NCBI GenBank assembly: GCA_964579345.1
Contig: CAZOHB010000103.1
Coordinates: 1-8,827 of the forward strand
Source of the DNA: RGIG5612 sp964579345
Lineage (GTDB): Bacteria > Bacillota > Clostridia > Lachnospirales > Lachnospiraceae
DNA length: 8,827 bases
Direction: 5' to 3'
Shown here piece after piece: positions 1-7,072 of this stretch. The notes below the pieces were generated by a model. It ran no database searches, had not been told where the DNA came from, and was given only the letters and a program-made list of their open reading frames with translations. Position 1 is the first letter of the stretch. Every line of letters starts with the position of its first letter. A program made the position numbers and the translations under genes.

Positions 1-1
1 T

Positions 2-1201
2 GCTGCACCGATCGTTTATTTTAACGGAAAAGAAGAAGGCATCGAACTTGAGGCAGCGTTCCAGTTTACAAATGATTTCCAGGAAAACATCCTCGGCTTC
101 TGCAACAATATTTATACACAGGAAGGCGGAACGCATATAACGGGATTCAAAGCCCGCTTTACCCAGCTGATCAACTCCTATGCGAGAGAGCTTGGTATCC
201 TGAAAGATAAGGATGAGAATTTTACAGGCGCGGACGCCAGAAACGGCATGACGGCGATCGTCGCGATCAAGCATCCGGATCCCCGTTTTGAAGGACAGAC
301 GAAGACAAAGCTGGACAACCCGGACGCGCAGAAAGTAACCAGCGATATTACCGGCGAACAGTTAGAGCGCTATTTTGATAAAAACATTGAAAACCTGAAG
401 GCAACGATCGCATGCGCGGAAAAGAGCGCAAAGATCCGCAAAGCCGAAGAAAAGACCAAGACAAACATGCTTTCCAAAACGAAGTTTGTTATGGAAGGCA
501 ACGGAAAACTGGCAAACTGCGAAAGCCGTAAACCGGAAGAATGTGAAGTGTTTATTGTCGAGGGAGATTCCGCAGGCGGAAGCGCAAAGACCGCGCGTAA
601 CCGCAGAACCCAGGCGATCCTTCCAATCCGTGGAAAGATCCTGAACGTGGAGAAAGCTTCCATCGATAAAGTGCTCGCGAATGCGGAGATCAAGACCATG
701 ATCCAGGCATTTGGCTGTGGCTTTTCGGAAGGATACGGAAACGATTTCGATATTTCCAAACTCCGTTATAACAAGATCATTATCATGACCGATGCCGATG
801 TTGACGGATCCCATATCGCAACGCTGCTTCTGACGTTCTTCTACCGCTTTATGCCGGAGCTGATCCAGGCAGGCCATGTCTATCTTGCAACGCCGCCGCT
901 GTATAAAGCGATCCCGAAAAAGGGAGAAGAAGAATATCTATATGACGATGCGGCTCTGGAAAAATACCGTGCAACGCATAAAGGCGATTTTACTCTCCAG
1001 CGATATAAAGGTCTTGGAGAGATGGATGCGGAGCAGCTTTGGGAGACAACACTGGATCCGGAAAACCGCGTATTAAAGAAAGTGGAGATCGACGACGCCC
1101 GCATGGCATCCGAAGTGACAGAGATGCTGATGGGATCTGACGTCGCCCCGCGAAAGAAATTCATCCACGACAACGCCGTGATGGCGGAACTGGACGTGTA
1201 A
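2..1201 (+). CDS. DNA gyrase/topoisomerase IV subunit B (ATPase subunit), 5' end missing
   Basis: This is the ATP-hydrolysing B subunit of a type IIA topoisomerase, which drives strand passage with the A subunit encoded next. The frame is open from base 2 with no stop, so the gene starts upstream; the ATG at 248 is internal. Visible residues 1-100 are the transducer domain, with FTNDF, an EGGTH motif and the ATP-contacting QTK loop (residues 99-101). The Toprim domain follows, with catalytic Glu in EGDSAGG (Glu codon at 560) and the metal-binding DADVD aspartates (codons 791, 797, 803). The C-terminal part carries RYKGLGEM and a PRKKFI end. ILNVEKA and GSHI-TLLLTFFYR resemble GyrB more than ParE, but the Arg usual in GSHIRTLLL is Ala (codon 818). 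No large Toprim insertion of the E. coli GyrB kind is present. Family is certain; gyrase versus topoisomerase IV is open because the partner A subunit lacks a GyrA box. Confidence 0.95.
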   Translation, partial: AAPIVYFNGKEEGIELEAAFQFTNDFQENILGFCNNIYTQEGGTHITGFKARFTQLINSYARELGILKDKDENFTGADARNGMTAIVAIKHPDPRFEGQTKTKLDNPDAQKVTSDITGEQLERYFDKNIENLKATIACAEKSAKIRKAEEKTKTNMLSKTKFVMEGNGKLANCESRKPEECEVFIVEGDSAGGSAKTARNRRTQAILPIRGKILNVEKASIDKVLANAEIKTMIQAFGCGFSEGYGNDFDISKLRYNKIIIMTDADVDGSHIATLLLTFFYRFMPELIQAGHVYLATPPLYKAIPKKGEEEYLYDDAALEKYRATHKGDFTLQRYKGLGEMDAEQLWETTLDPENRVLKKVEIDDARMASEVTEMLMGSDVAPRKKFIHDNAVMAELDV

Positions 1202-1311
1202 CACTGATGCTTCGGTGAGCCGTTGCGAGCAGTTTGCAAGTCAGCTGTGATTAGCAAGGTTTTTCGCTGGATTTCCCGGGAGATGTAACATAAAGAAAGA
1301 GTGAGAAATAT

Positions 1312-3792
1312 ATGCCAGAAAAAATAATAAACAGTGAATATTCCGACGTCATGCAGAAATCGTATATCGATTATGCCATGAGCGTCATCTGCGCCAGAGC
1401 AGTCCCGGATGTCCGGGACGGCTTAAAGCCGGTTCAGCGCCGCGTCCTTTACGCGATGAGCCAGCTCGGCCTTAGAAGTGACAGACCGCACAGAAAATCC
1501 GCCCGTATCGTCGGAGATGCGATGGGTAAATATCACCCGCACGGCGATTCTTCGATCTATGAGACTCTGGTCGTTATGGAGCAGGAGTTTAAAAAGGGAA
1601 TGCCGCTGGTAGACGGACATGGAAACTTCGGCTCGATCGAAGGAGACGGTGCGGCTGCAATGCGTTATACCGAAGCGAGACTTCAGAAATTTACACAGGA
1701 TGTCTACCTGGCAGATCTGGATAAAGACGTCGTGGATTTCGTACCGAACTTTGATGAGACGGAGCGCGAGCCGGCGGTTCTTCCGGTTCGTGTGCCAAAT
1801 GTGCTGATCAATGGAGCGGAAGGCATTGCGGTCGGTATGACAACGAGCATCCCGACGCACAACCTGAACGAAGTGATCGATGCCATGATCGCTATGATGA
1901 AGAAAAGTTCGATCACGACCGAAGAGCTGATGGAGTATATGCCGGGTCCGGATTTTCCGACCGGAGGTATCGTGACCAATAAATCGGACTTAAAAGAAAT
2001 CTATGAAAACGGAGTCGGCAAGATCAAGCTGCGCGGCAAGGTCGTTCTTGAGCAGGGAAAAAGAAAATCAGACCGTGATAAACTCGTGATCACGGAGATC
2101 CCGTATACCATGATCGGCGCAAACATCGGCAAGTTTATTCTGGATGTCTGCGATCTCGTGGAAAGCAAGAAGACAACGGATATCGTCGATGTCTCGAACG
2201 AGTCTTCCAAAGAAGGAACCAGGATCGTTCTGGAACTGAAGAAGGGTGCGGATCCGGTCAAGATCGAAAACATGCTTTATAAAAAGACAAAGCTGGAGGA
2301 CACCTTCGGCGTCAATATGCTGACGATCGTAGACGGCCGTCCGGAAGTACTTGGACTGAAAGGCATCCTTGGACATTGCATCGATTTCCAGTATGAGATC
2401 AATACGCGTAAGTACAATACGCTTCTTGCAAAAGATAAAGAACAGAAAGAGATCAAGGAAGGTCTGATCAGAGCCTGCGATATCATCGACCTGATCATCG
2501 AAGTGATCCGCGGATCGAGAAGTATCTCACAGGCAAAAGCCTGCCTGACCCGCGGCGAAACAAAAGATATCAAATTCAAGAGCAAAGAGTCTGAAAAGCA
2601 GGCTTCGAAACTCGACTTTACGGAGCGTCAGGCACAGGCGATCCTTGACCTGCGTCTTGCAAAACTCATCGGTCTTGAAATCGAACAGCTGAATGAAGAT
2701 TACAACAAGCTGATCAAAGAGATCGCCGAATTCGAAAAGATTCTTGGTGAAAAGAGCGCAATGAAAAAAGTCATCATCAAGGAACTTGAGCAGATCAAGA
2801 AAGAATACGGCTATGAAAGAAAGACAGAGATCCTCGATGCAGAGGCAGCTGTTTATGAAGAAGAAAAGGTCAAAGAACAGGAAGTCGTCTTCCTGATGGA
2901 CCGTTTCGGATATTCGAAGCTGATCGAGCCGGCTGCTTATGAGCGCAACGTGGACACGATCGATAAAGAATATAAATATGTTCTGCGCTGCATGAACACC
3001 GACCGTATCTGTATCTTTACGCAGACCGGTATGGTGCATCAGCTGAAAGTGCTGAAGGTTCCGATGAAGAAGCCGAAAGATAAAGGCATCCCGATCGACA
3101 ACCTCTGCAATTATTCCAGCGCGAAAGAGGATATCCTGCAGATCTGCCCGCTCGGACAGCTGAAGATGCATATGATGCTCTTTACGACGAAGAAGGGTAT
3201 GATGAAGTTTGTAGATGCCTCGGAGTTCGATATGTCCCGTCTTTCCGCGTCGGCAACCAAGCTTGCAGACGGTGATGAAGTCGTCAGCATCGACCTCTTT
3301 GACGCAACCCGTCAGAAAGTGTATGACGGAGAAGAAGAGGAAGAGGAGAGCGGCGGAGTTGCGATCACCGGCGGATTCGATGACGGCATCAGCGACTATA
3401 TCGATCCGGAAGATGATCAGCTGACCTTCGAGTTTATTGATATCAATGACGGAAGCAGCAGCATCGTCGGACTGGATGAAGATGAGGATGCAGCCCCTGC
3501 GGCAAAAGCAGAAAAGGCGGAAGCAAAAGATAAATTCGTAACGACGAAGATGGTCGTCCTTCAGACAAAAGAAGGAGTCTTCCTGCGGTTTAAGCTCAGT
3601 GAAGTTCCGGAAAAGAAGAAGGGCGCGGTCGGTGTCCGCGGCATCAAGCTGACGGACGGCGATGAGATTGATAAGGTCTATATTGTCGGATTTGGCGATA
3701 AGACTTCAATCAAATACCACAATAAAGATGTGGAACTGATGAAACTGAAGCTGGCGAAGCGAGACACCAAGGGAACAAAACTCAGACTTTAA
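1312..3792 (+). CDS. DNA gyrase/topoisomerase IV subunit A, lacking a GyrA box
   Basis: This is the DNA breakage-reunion subunit of a type IIA topoisomerase, 826 residues, close to the usual GyrA/ParC length. The N-terminal core is GyrA-like: DYAMSVI and DGLKPVQRR (residues 20-44), the quinolone-resistance region HPHGDSSIYE (75-84, with Ser80 and Glu84 at the positions linked to drug susceptibility), and catalytic Tyr119 in AAMRYTEARL. The coiled-coil and tower region runs to about residue 515. The C-terminal beta-pinwheel starts near residue 524. Where gyrases carry Q(R/K)RGG(R/K)G in the first blade, this protein reads AAYERNVDT, so the wrapping motif is missing. An acidic, Ala/Lys-ended segment at about residues 668-740 interrupts the pinwheel. 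The 110-bp gap to the B subunit has no obvious promoter or terminator, so co-transcription is likely. The start is preceded by a weak GAGTGAG. The catalytic assignment is firm; the paralogue name is not. Confidence 0.95.
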   Translation: MPEKIINSEYSDVMQKSYIDYAMSVICARAVPDVRDGLKPVQRRVLYAMSQLGLRSDRPHRKSARIVGDAMGKYHPHGDSSIYETLVVMEQEFKKGMPLVDGHGNFGSIEGDGAAAMRYTEARLQKFTQDVYLADLDKDVVDFVPNFDETEREPAVLPVRVPNVLINGAEGIAVGMTTSIPTHNLNEVIDAMIAMMKKSSITTEELMEYMPGPDFPTGGIVTNKSDLKEIYENGVGKIKLRGKVVLEQGKRKSDRDKLVITEIPYTMIGANIGKFILDVCDLVESKKTTDIVDVSNESSKEGTRIVLELKKGADPVKIENMLYKKTKLEDTFGVNMLTIVDGRPEVLGLKGILGHCIDFQYEINTRKYNTLLAKDKEQKEIKEGLIRACDIIDLIIEVIRGSRSISQAKACLTRGETKDIKFKSKESEKQASKLDFTERQAQAILDLRLAKLIGLEIEQLNEDYNKLIKEIAEFEKILGEKSAMKKVIIKELEQIKKEYGYERKTEILDAEAAVYEEEKVKEQEVVFLMDRFGYSKLIEPAAYERNVDTIDKEYKYVLRCMNTDRICIFTQTGMVHQLKVLKVPMKKPKDKGIPIDNLCNYSSAKEDILQICPLGQLKMHMMLFTTKKGMMKFVDASEFDMSRLSASATKLADGDEVVSIDLFDATRQKVYDGEEEEEESGGVAITGGFDDGISDYIDPEDDQLTFEFIDINDGSSSIVGLDEDEDAAPAAKAEKAEAKDKFVTTKMVVLQTKEGVFLRFKLSEVPEKKKGAVGVRGIKLTDGDEIDKVYIVGFGDKTSIKYHNKDVELMKLKLAKRDTKGTKLRL

Positions 3793-3814
3793 TTCGCTAA
3801 AGCGCAGATTTTTG

Positions 3815-3843
3815 TTGATTATTATCAAAATTTGGCTTATAGT
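3815..3843 (+). promoter_or_regulatory. Candidate sigma-A promoter of the asd-gltX-cobO unit
   Basis: TTGATT (3815-3820) and TATAGT (3838-3843) are separated by 17 bp, close to the vegetative consensus. They lie in the AT-rich gap between the topoisomerase A gene and asd. Predicted initiation near 3850 gives a leader of roughly 57 nt ending in the ribosome binding site GAGGG (3896-3900), 6 nt before the asd ATG. No clear terminator separates this region from the topoisomerase genes, so read-through from upstream is also possible. Confidence 0.6.
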
Positions 3844-3906
3844 TTAGTCTATTATTAATAAATAGGTAACTATTTAAACGGGAAAACAAAAGAAAGAGGG
3901 AACATT

Positions 3907-4998
3907 ATGGAAAAGAAATTAAGAGTCGGCATCCTTGGTGCAACCGGCATGGTAGGACAGCGTTTCGTAACGCTTCTGGAAGGACATCCGTGGTTTGAGG
4001 TCGTTCTGCTTGCAGCTTCTGAAAGAAGCGCAGGAAAGACGTATGAAGAGGCTGTTGGAAAACGCTGGAAAATGGCCGTTCCGATGCCGGAGCGTTTAAA
4101 GAACACTGTTGTCAGAAACATCAACGATATTGAAGAAAATGCAAAAGAAGTGGATTTCTGCTTTAGTGCAGTTGATATGACAAAAGAAGAGATCCGTGCA
4201 TTTGAAGATGCTTATGCAAAGACGGAAACCCCGGTTGTTTCCAACAACTCTGCGCATCGCTGGACACCGGATGTTCCGATGGTAATTCCGGAGATCAACG
4301 ACGCACATCTTGAAGTCATTCAGTATCAGAAAAAACGTCTGGGAACCACACGTGGTTTTGTAGCAGTAAAACCGAACTGCTCGATCCAGAGCTATACACC
4401 GGCTTTAGAAGCGCTGAAAGAATTCGGCCCGAAAGAAGTTGCTGTCTGCACCTATCAGGCAATTTCCGGAGCAGGAAAAACCTTTGCTGACTGGCCGGAG
4501 ATGGTAGAAAACGTCATCCCGTATATCGGCGGAGAAGAAGAGAAGAGCGAGCTTGAGCCGCTTCGTGTCTGGGGAACCGTCGATCCGGAAAAGGGAGAAA
4601 TCGTTCCTGCAAAAGCTCCGCTGATCACCGCGCAGTGTCTGCGTGTTGCCGTTCAGGACGGACATACCGCAGCTGTTTTCGTAAACTTCGAAAAGAAGCC
4701 GACGAAAGAAGAAATCCTGGAAAGATGGGCAGCTTTTAAAGGTGCTCCGCAGGAACTGGAACTTCCGAGTGCTCCGAAGCAGTTTATTCAGTATTTTGAA
4801 GACGATACCCGTCCGCAGCCGAAAATCGACAGAGACTACGAGAAAGGCATGGGCGTAAGCCTTGGCCGTCTTCGTGAAGATACGCTCTTTGATTACAAAT
4901 TTGTCGGACTTTCCCACAACACGATCCGCGGCGCTGCCGGCGGTGCGATCCTGCTTGCGGAACTTCTGACAGCTAAAAAATATATTGAAGCAAAATAA
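3907..4998 (+). CDS. asd: Aspartate-semialdehyde dehydrogenase
   Basis: This enzyme reduces aspartyl phosphate to aspartate semialdehyde with NADPH, the branch point toward lysine, diaminopimelate, threonine and methionine. The protein has 363 residues. The N-terminal Rossmann fold has GATGMVGQ (11-18). The catalytic Cys is Cys158 in KPNCSIQ, followed by the SGAGK motif (187-191) and the catalytic His region RVAVQDGH (His253). The C-terminus has the conserved HNTIRGAAGG stretch (337-346). Length and motif wording (KPNCSIQ rather than the GNCST typical of E. coli-type enzymes) suit the archaeal/fungal-like branch of the family, which also occurs in clostridia. The ATG at 3907 follows a good GAGGG site. 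It is the first gene of a tightly spaced forward unit with gltX and the adenosyltransferase gene. Confidence 0.95.
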   Translation: MEKKLRVGILGATGMVGQRFVTLLEGHPWFEVVLLAASERSAGKTYEEAVGKRWKMAVPMPERLKNTVVRNINDIEENAKEVDFCFSAVDMTKEEIRAFEDAYAKTETPVVSNNSAHRWTPDVPMVIPEINDAHLEVIQYQKKRLGTTRGFVAVKPNCSIQSYTPALEALKEFGPKEVAVCTYQAISGAGKTFADWPEMVENVIPYIGGEEEKSELEPLRVWGTVDPEKGEIVPAKAPLITAQCLRVAVQDGHTAAVFVNFEKKPTKEEILERWAAFKGAPQELELPSAPKQFIQYFEDDTRPQPKIDRDYEKGMGVSLGRLREDTLFDYKFVGLSHNTIRGAAGGAILLAELLTAKKYIEAK

Positions 4999-5018
4999 AA
5001 AAACATCTGAGGTGACAC

Positions 5019-6476
5019 ATGAAAATCCGAACACGATATGCACCGAGCCCTACGGGAAGGATGCATGTAGGAAACTTAAGAACAGCATTATATGAGTATC
5101 TGATCGCCCGCCATGAAGACGGCGAGTTCATCCTGCGTATTGAAGATACCGATCAGGAACGTTTCTTTGAGGGCGCTCTTGAGATTATCTACAATACAAT
5201 GGAAGAAGCCGGTCTGGATTATGATGAAGGTCCGGACAAACCGGGTGACTGCGGTCCGTATGTACAGTCCGAGCGCGTCGCATGTGGTATTTACATGGAC
5301 TACGCAAAACAGCTGGTGGAAAAGGGAGAGGCTTATTACTGCTTCTGTACGAAAGAACGTCTGGAAACGCTGAAGCAGACCGTGGCAGGCAAAGAGATCA
5401 TGCTTTATGACAAGCATTGTCTGCATCTTCCAAAGGAAGAAGTTGAGGCGAAGCTTGCAGCAGGAGAACCGTTTGTTATCCGCCAGAATATCCCGAATGA
5501 GGGAACCACTTCCTTCTTTGACGACATTTACGGAGAGATTACGGTAGAGAATGCAGAACTCGATGATATGGTGCTGATCAAATCCGACGGCTATCCGACT
5601 TACAACTTCGCAAACGTTGTCGATGACCACCTTATGGGGATCACGCATGTCGTACGAGGAAACGAGTACCTTTCTTCCACACCGAAGTATATCCGTCTGT
5701 ATGATGCCTTCGGCTGGGAGCCTCCGGTATTTGTGCACCTTCCGCTGATCACAGATGAAGAGCACCATAAACTCAGCAAACGTTCCGGTCACTCTTCCTT
5801 CGAAGACCTGCTGGAGCTTGGTTTCCTGCCGGAAGCGATCATCAACTATGTCGCTCTTCTCGGATGGAGTCCGGAAGGAACAGAGGAGATCTTCTCCTTA
5901 CAGGATCTGATCAAAGCTTTCGATTATAAGCGCGTGAATAAATCTCCGGCTGTGTTCGATATGGTGAAGCTGCGCTGGATGAACGGCGAATACATCAAGA
6001 ACATGGATTACGAAGCATACAAGAAGTATGCACTTCCGTTTGTAGATCAGGCGGTAAAGAAAGATGTGGATAAAGATAAAATCCTTGAACTGATGAAGAC
6101 GAGGATCGAGGTCTTCCCGGATATTCCGGAAAAAATTGATTTCTTCGATGAACTGCCGGAATATGATGTGGCTATGTATACCCACAAAAAAATGAAAACC
6201 AATTCCGAGATTTCTCTGGAAGTTTTAAAGGAAACTCTGCCGCTCCTCGAAGCGCAGGAAGATTATTCTCTGGATGCCCTTCATGACATGATCATGAAAT
6301 ATATCGGAGAAAAAGGTGTAAAGAACGGAGTTGTTCTCTGGCCACTGCGTACTGCAGTTTCCGGAAAGCAGTCCACGCCGGGCGGCGCTTTTGAGATCAT
6401 GGAGATCATCGGAAAAGAGGAGACGCTTTCCAGAATCCGCAAGGGAATCGAAAAGCTCGAAGCGGCAGTCGGCTGA
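5019..6476 (+). CDS. gltX: Glutamyl-tRNA synthetase (glutamate--tRNA ligase)
   Basis: This is a class I aminoacyl-tRNA synthetase that charges tRNA-Glu, and possibly tRNA-Gln for later amidation in an organism of this type. Its 485 residues match the family's usual length. It begins with RYAPSPTGRMHVGN, which holds the HIGH-type signature (His16 to Asn19) and the glutamate-specific PSPTG. A Cys108-x-Cys110 ... Cys134-x-His136 pattern matches the zinc-binding site known from E. coli GluRS. The KMSKS-type loop is KLSKR at 251-255. The C-terminal half is the helical anticodon-binding region, ending with TPGGAFEIMEIIG and an amphipathic helix. The start is set by GAGGTG at 5009-5014, 4 nt upstream. 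The gene begins 20 bp after the asd stop with no terminator between, so co-transcription is likely. Its product also supplies Glu-tRNA, the precursor of tetrapyrroles in the C5 pathway, which may or may not explain the neighbouring corrinoid gene. Confidence 0.96.
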   Translation: MKIRTRYAPSPTGRMHVGNLRTALYEYLIARHEDGEFILRIEDTDQERFFEGALEIIYNTMEEAGLDYDEGPDKPGDCGPYVQSERVACGIYMDYAKQLVEKGEAYYCFCTKERLETLKQTVAGKEIMLYDKHCLHLPKEEVEAKLAAGEPFVIRQNIPNEGTTSFFDDIYGEITVENAELDDMVLIKSDGYPTYNFANVVDDHLMGITHVVRGNEYLSSTPKYIRLYDAFGWEPPVFVHLPLITDEEHHKLSKRSGHSSFEDLLELGFLPEAIINYVALLGWSPEGTEEIFSLQDLIKAFDYKRVNKSPAVFDMVKLRWMNGEYIKNMDYEAYKKYALPFVDQAVKKDVDKDKILELMKTRIEVFPDIPEKIDFFDELPEYDVAMYTHKKMKTNSEISLEVLKETLPLLEAQEDYSLDALHDMIMKYIGEKGVKNGVVLWPLRTAVSGKQSTPGGAFEIMEIIGKEETLSRIRKGIEKLEAAVG

Positions 6477-6497
6477 AGCAGTGTTTCGTTTATTTAC

Positions 6498-6502
6498 GGG
6501 GG
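6498..6502 (+). promoter_or_regulatory. Ribosome binding site selecting the first of two tandem ATGs
   Basis: A GGGGG run lies 7 nt before the ATG at 6510 and 10 nt before the adjacent in-frame ATG at 6513. The spacing favours 6510 as the start of the adenosyltransferase, though the difference is a single Met residue. Confidence 0.5.
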
Positions 6503-6509
6503 TTAAAAG

Positions 6510-7058
6510 ATGATGGACAGCAGATCAGACAGAGGTTTGATTCATATCTATACCGGAGAAGGAAAAGGCAAGACAACGGCCGGTCTCGGTCTCTGCCTTC
6601 GTGCGGCAGGCTGCGGACTGAAAGTTTTGATCGCCCGTTTCCTGAAAGATAACCAGTCGGCCGAGCTCGATGCGATCAAATTGCTTCCGAACGTGGATCT
6701 AATCTCGAATGATCAGTCTTTTGGTTTTTCCAGGGTATGGAAGAATGATCCGGAAAAACGTTCGCGGGCGGAAGAATATTACAGTGACATGTTTGATCGC
6801 GCGATCAATGAGGCTGTGAACGGCTATTATGATGTTTTGCTGCTCGATGAGATCCTTGCTTCTGTACGGCTTGAAGTAGTTGATCCGGAGAAGCTGATCG
6901 ATTTTCTGAAGAACAAACCGGATAATCTGGAAGTGATCATGACCGGAAGAGATCCGCTTCCGGAGCTGATCGAACTGGCCGATTATGTGTCAGAGATTAA
7001 AAAGATCAAACATCCCTTTGATCAGGGAATCATCGCCCGAAAGGGAATTGAATATTAA
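6510..7058 (+). CDS. cobO: Corrinoid adenosyltransferase, CobA/CobO/BtuR family
   Basis: This family transfers the adenosyl group of ATP to the cobalt of reduced corrinoids, making adenosylcobalamin or its precursor in the cytoplasm. The protein has 182 residues, slightly shorter than Salmonella CobA. The family-specific P-loop GEGKGKTT is at 16-23, a Walker B-like LLLDEI at 110-115, the TGR element at 145-147, and the signature tail ELADYVSEIKKIKHPFDQG ending in ARKGIEY at 155-182. The corrin-contact segment that reads F-x-W in Salmonella CobA appears here as FGFSRVW (71-77), without Trp two residues after the Phe, so substrate handling may differ. It is the last gene of the forward unit, 33 bp after gltX and just before an intrinsic terminator. 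No other cobalamin genes are visible, so it may serve salvage rather than de novo synthesis. Family assignment is strong; exact corrinoid substrate is unknown. Confidence 0.88.
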   Translation: MMDSRSDRGLIHIYTGEGKGKTTAGLGLCLRAAGCGLKVLIARFLKDNQSAELDAIKLLPNVDLISNDQSFGFSRVWKNDPEKRSRAEEYYSDMFDRAINEAVNGYYDVLLLDEILASVRLEVVDPEKLIDFLKNKPDNLEVIMTGRDPLPELIELADYVSEIKKIKHPFDQGIIARKGIEY

Positions 7059-7072
7059 AAAATAATGAATAT

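Noticed and set aside
1202..1311. Promoter or terminator between the two topoisomerase genes
   Set aside because: No spaced -35/-10 pair or stable hairpin with T run was found; a continuous transcript is simpler.
2527..3171. Long reverse-strand open frame opposite the topoisomerase A gene
   Set aside because: It lies wholly antisense to a well-conserved coding region, is rich in Phe/Leu/Asp as expected of a shadow frame, and resembles no family I know.
3795..3813. CGCTAAAGCG followed by a T run after the topoisomerase A stop, as a terminator
   Set aside because: The stem is only 3-4 bp with almost no loop and is separated from the T run; too weak to call.
5088..5792. 234-codon reverse-strand open frame opposite gltX
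   Set aside because: Antisense shadow of the conserved GluRS catalytic core; no recognisable domain.
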